This document shows, one piece after another, positions 59,657 to 64,000 of a stretch of DNA of 64,000 nt. The position numbers and the translations under genes were made by a program. The DNA is from Bimastos eiseni (lineage: Eukaryota; Annelida; Clitellata; Crassiclitellata; Lumbricidae). Location: assembly GCA_959347315.1 (NCBI GenBank), contig OY365806.1, forward strand, positions 28,372,815 to 28,436,814, read 5' to 3'. How positions within the stretch are numbered: position 1 is the stretch's first letter; each line of letters starts with the position of its first letter. The notes beneath the pieces were generated by a model. That model had not been told where the DNA came from, did no database searches, and worked only from the letters and a program-made list of their open reading frames with translations.

Positions 59657-62600
59657 CACTTACTATGCATGCAAAGTCTTAATCTGGGACACAGATAATT
59701 GTACTTTTAATCTGAGACACAGACAATTGCACTTTTAATGATACATCAAACATTGCAAAATCAGTGACAATCTAAGACGATTAGACTACTGAAACAGGTA
59801 CATAACATAAGGTACAGTAATCTTTGTGCACGTCTCTTTCGGCAGTGACTCTCGACGACTTGATTTAAGAATTTAATAATGAAGGGTTTGTCTGATGAAG
59901 AATTAAACGCAAAAGACAATAATGATGATCTTCTAACAATAAAAATACAGACGACATACTACCATCTCTAAGTGTATAGTATGATATTTGGACAGTGAAA
60001 ACAGATGACGATATGTACTTCTGATGAAAAGAACTTTGCCATCGCTGCCTCCTGAACGTATGGCAACCCTGATTCCTTCCTTCGTGCCGCATTGTAGACC
60101 AGCAGACGAGCTGCCTCGAGCTTTGTACGAATTGTTGCCACCTGATGTTGAATACCCTAAGCACATAAAATTAATAAATTTCAGTTAAGATCATTTAAAG
60201 ATGCCCAAACGAATGACACGAGTTGGAAAACTAGAAAAACAATCCATTGCTGATTCCAAGAAGTAGCCACCAGTAAGAAGCATTAGCAACTTCATCTTTG
60301 TGTTGGCACATGACTGCAGGCGACTATTACTCTCCGACATTCAAATTGACATCACTTTATAACAGATTTCAATATGGGGCACAGATGGAGATAAAAATCT
60401 GGATTGGCATTTGGCAGGGATTGGAAGCCCCAAACTCTTACTAAGCATCAGATAATACAAGTCATTCTGACATCTCAACAGATACAGAAGCAAGGCAACA
60501 GATGATGCAGAGCATTTTTAAATAAAACCAGGAGTTGATATCATCATCGCCATCATCATCAGATCTGGATGACAGTCATTTGACGGAGATGGGTACGAAT
60601 CGTGATCTCCAGTGTCCTGTCATATATCAAGTCCACTGTTCCCCAATTATTAACCAAAGTCTCCTTATTTATGTTGCCTATCTAATGCACTCCTGGTCTG
60701 TTTTTATCTTTTACCTTCATATCTTCCATGTAGAGCATCATGTTTGTGCTGTAGTTAACTTAATGCCATGCATCTTTATTGCTTTATCTCACTTGTTTTG
60801 CACACAGGACGAGCAAATCCAAGCACAAGACAAGCGTACATGAACCAGTAGTCGTACAGGGTTGTTACACAGAATTTGTTTGGCATGCTCATAAGTGCCA
60901 CTGTTTGATAATATCAACATAAACCCCATTTACACAGCAGTATATTCAAAATTAGGTCAAACCGTTCAATATTTAGAAAACAGAAATCACCAGAATTCCC
61001 TACAAGAAAGACTCTTAAAATCTATATAATTAATTCAAAGAATGTAAAGGGAAAAACATTCTCTAATGGCATTGACTCTTGAATCTTTCTGACTTAATAG
61101 TCTCATAACACATGTCAAATATATTAGATAGTCCTTTCCCGACATCCACAACATCACATACGCACACATTTACCTGAAAATCAAAAACCCTTTTTCCAAA
61201 CTGTTTCCTTTCTAAGAGGTAAGGTATGGTGTTGTCAAGACAACCCTGAGACATTCCAACAAGCTGCAGACAAAAAAAGAAAATTTTGCACAAAAACTAT
61301 ATAAATAACTGACTAAGAAGTCGAGTGAAAATAAAAGTTACAACCGACTGTAAACAATCAACGAAGAGTGTATGCCTGGCATAAGGGAAAATGAGCATAC
61401 ATGTCCATGGCTGATAGGCTATACCACATACATCACATGTACCTGTCCTAAATTCAACTTTAACACTACATGAACCACATGTTTCCAAATTTTAAAGACT
61501 TAAATATATATAAATTAAATATATCATAACTGTCAAAAATTAACAGACAACACAAGATATCAGTAGCGATAAAATATTTGCATAACAGTTTAAAAATGCC
61601 AATCAAAGGCACACTATACACAACACTACCCTAATGATATATCAGCTCATTAGCGACAACAAACACTCATCAGAAGGCATTGCCAATGCTTTACCAGTAA
61701 TAGATGTATAAGAAAGAGCAGACAAACCTGTGCTCCAATTCCCATACGTCCTTCATTCAGCCCTCTAATGGCGTACTTGTATCCCTCACCAAATTTCCCC
61801 AAGATGGCACTCTCAGGAACCTCAACAAAAGTTATCATCAAACAATGAAATATCTTAATAACATTCTAGATCGCTTCCCATATCTTCTAAGGCTGGCTGA
61901 CAACTCCTCCTTTTTCCAGGAGACAGCATTGATTAAATTAGATGCATAATGTGATGGGTGCTTTGCATGGTTACAGACAATTAAATTCAACTCTGTAATA
62001 ACTATCTAATGTCATCATTCGTTCAAATTATACGTTTAATCATACTGCAGTTTGTCAGTATGAAATAAAACGAAAATGTTATATAATATTAAGATTACAT
62101 TTCATGGTACAACTTGATTCATTGACTTTTCTTGCCATGCATTACATTTGCAATGCTCTAATTATGTTTACAACGCCCACAACAACTAAGTCAACATATT
62201 AGTTTCATCTTAAGTTCAGCCTCAGTTTAAGTTTAAAGTTGCACACCTGTCAATTTGCTAAGCAACAGACATCATATCATAGAGCTTTGTGATACCGATA
62301 CATTTACTTGTAATTGGGTCAATTATTAGAACAATTGGCTACACTATAATCGATATTGGTAACAATATTCTGTACTGAACCTGATGCTAGAAAAATCATT
62401 TTCTTAGCTTCTACAGCACTCAGTAAAATTTAATAATACCATGAACTGGCTCATCAACCTAAAATCATCGTGCCAGCGAAAATGCTGAAATACATGAATT
62501 TATTTTTGTATAGCATAATAATCATTACAAACAGAAAAGAGAGAAAAAACTTAACATTTATTGGTATCGGCTATTTCAATAATTGGCAACACTCTGCATC

Positions 62601-63881
62601 GGCATAATTGGAAAATTTATTTAGTCACAGTCACATCAAAGTTAACTTTCATTTGACAGATTATTCAGATCATGTTCAATTAATTAATCAGTTTTTATAT
62701 GGTTGTCAAGCTAGTCTAAAGCTGACAAACTCGATTGAAACACAGCAAGAATGAGATTATGCCAGATTATCTCAAACTAGCAGAATATCAGGCTAAGTTA
62801 ATATATTAGATCGTGCAAGAGCTGATTTCATTAAATCAGATTACCTTGACCTGATCAAATTGAACTGGACAGGTGCTTGAAGCTCGAATGCCCAATTTAT
62901 CCTCCTTCTTTCCAATTGTAAGACCTGGAGTGTCACGATCAACTAAAAAGCATGTTATGCCTTTGTAGCCCTAACAAACAGAGAAACACAATAAATAGGT
63001 TTTATCAGCCAACATATTGTCTTTACAAAGTGAATAAGTAAGCATGCATTAGTGAGGTACTCAACAAGTCCTGTGTGAACATTCAGGTACATACATTGCT
63101 AACCGATACATACAATCATACATCCATACAATGTCATACACACAAATAAACAAAAATATAAATGCATACATGAAACAGTTATTATAATAACTGGAACAAA
63201 AACATCTTGAAGATATAAAAAGACTGTAAAATGACTGAAATAGTATAACAAAGAGGCATAAGAAATGTCTAAGAAAAATCATCAGAAGCTAGAATAACAT
63301 ATAGAAAGAGATGGAAATATTCTGGGAAAAAGCCTTAAAATGAGACAGTCAAATTCTGTTATTTTAAAAGAAAAACAGACGTTAAACATCCACACGACAA
63401 TAATGATAGTGGAGACATCTATAAATAATACCACCAATAATGTAAAACAACATATTGAAAACTAAAAAGTCAAAGAAAAAGCCTCTGAAACAGTACAAGA
63501 AACAGTTCAAGTTTACAATACAGGAAAAGATGAAAAACCACCTTGTACTAGTAGATAATAAAATTCCACATAAATGTGCAACAATTAGATACTTAAAAAG
63601 AAAGAGAAAAGACTACAAATAAGATCTGATAGCACAGAATGAAGTTCTAGAATAATGGAGAAAGTGGCAAACTTTCTAAAGTCCAAACGTCTGATAAGCT
63701 GATAAACTACCTTGGTGGGTTCGGCATTAGCCATAACAAGAAAGACGCCAGCATGTTCAGCATTGCTGATCCAAAGTTTATTGCCAGTGAGGACGAAATC
63801 ATTTCCCTTTTTAACAGCCACCGTCTTCAGTGCAAACGCATCAGAGCCAGCCCCAGGCTCTGTCAGACAAAACGCACCAAC
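58751..63881 (-). CDS. ACADSB: Short/branched-chain acyl-CoA dehydrogenase, C-terminal eight exons (partial)
   Basis: ACADSB is a mitochondrial FAD flavoenzyme of isoleucine catabolism that oxidises 2-methylbutyryl-CoA and passes electrons to ETF. Minus-strand exons: 63881-63711 ([36 protein letters not shown]), 62970-62845 ([16 protein letters not shown]), 61820-61728 ([13 protein letters not shown]), 61263-61174 ([13 protein letters not shown]), 60156-60019 ([20 protein letters not shown]), 59188-59089 ([26 protein letters not shown]) and 58836-58751 ([15 protein letters not shown], stop). That is seven coding exons, plus the gene's remaining 5' exons beyond the window. The 267 residues seen are about 60 percent of the usual 430. 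The catalytic Glu (YEG) is kept. GIRASSTCP and [10 protein letters not shown] separate it from short-chain ACADS. The only odd splice site is a GAG acceptor at 61821. Confidence 0.95.
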
Positions 63882-64000
63882 CTAAAGACAATCAGTAAAT
63901 GCAGTCAGCAAGTGCAAGTATCAGAGTAGATGTCCATCGTGGTTCACTCAATACGCATTTCAACGACTGTTGGTTCATAACTTAGAAGTAGACTCTGAAC

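Overview
This is animal nuclear DNA, most likely from an annelid worm. Four spliced genes, small exons in large introns, GT-AG splice sites and a dense load of LINEs, SINEs, MITEs and satellites show a eukaryote. The annelid call rests on one gene: a four-exon, 248-residue linker chain of the giant extracellular (hexagonal bilayer) haemoglobin at about 28.0-31.4 kb. It has a coiled coil, an LDL-receptor class A module and a beta-barrel domain in that order. No species can be named from the sequence alone.

Layout: 1-14.4 kb is AT-rich, CpG-poor, repeat-strewn DNA with an old CR1/L2-type LINE, an unidentified minus-strand coding exon (about 9.87-10.35 kb), a tRNA-derived SINE and a hAT-type MITE. 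14.4-27.9 kb is an accessory zone without a recognisable host gene. It holds three terminal-inverted-repeat elements, one of them built from arrays of a perfect palindrome, plus LINE relics and minisatellites. 28.0-31.4 kb (+) is the haemoglobin linker. 33.8-39.0 kb (-) is a four-exon gene for a 266-residue secreted protein with a signal peptide, a fucolectin-type F5/8C domain and a PAN/Apple domain; one intron carries a deleted mariner. 41.05-42.14 kb is a very young 479-bp tandem duplication. 43.6-54.1 kb (-) is a six-exon gene for a 550-residue CNBD2-like protein with two cyclic-nucleotide-binding domains. Its introns hold a 53-copy decamer satellite, microsatellites, a LINE end and a LINE fragment with a restriction-like endonuclease embedded in an (ATT)n tract. 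58.75-63.88 kb (-) is the C-terminal 267 residues, in eight exons, of short/branched-chain acyl-CoA dehydrogenase (ACADSB); the gene runs off the right edge.

All exon junctions given for these four genes were phased by hand and keep frame. The genes do not look like one pathway: oxygen transport, extracellular sugar/ligand recognition, cyclic-nucleotide sensing and mitochondrial isoleucine catabolism. A larger-scale pattern is visible. The palindrome TAGGCCTA and ordinary CpG density occur only in the middle (about 14.4-56.5 kb). Both flanks are CpG-poor and lack TAGGCCTA, which fits the mosaic gene-body methylation known in invertebrates.
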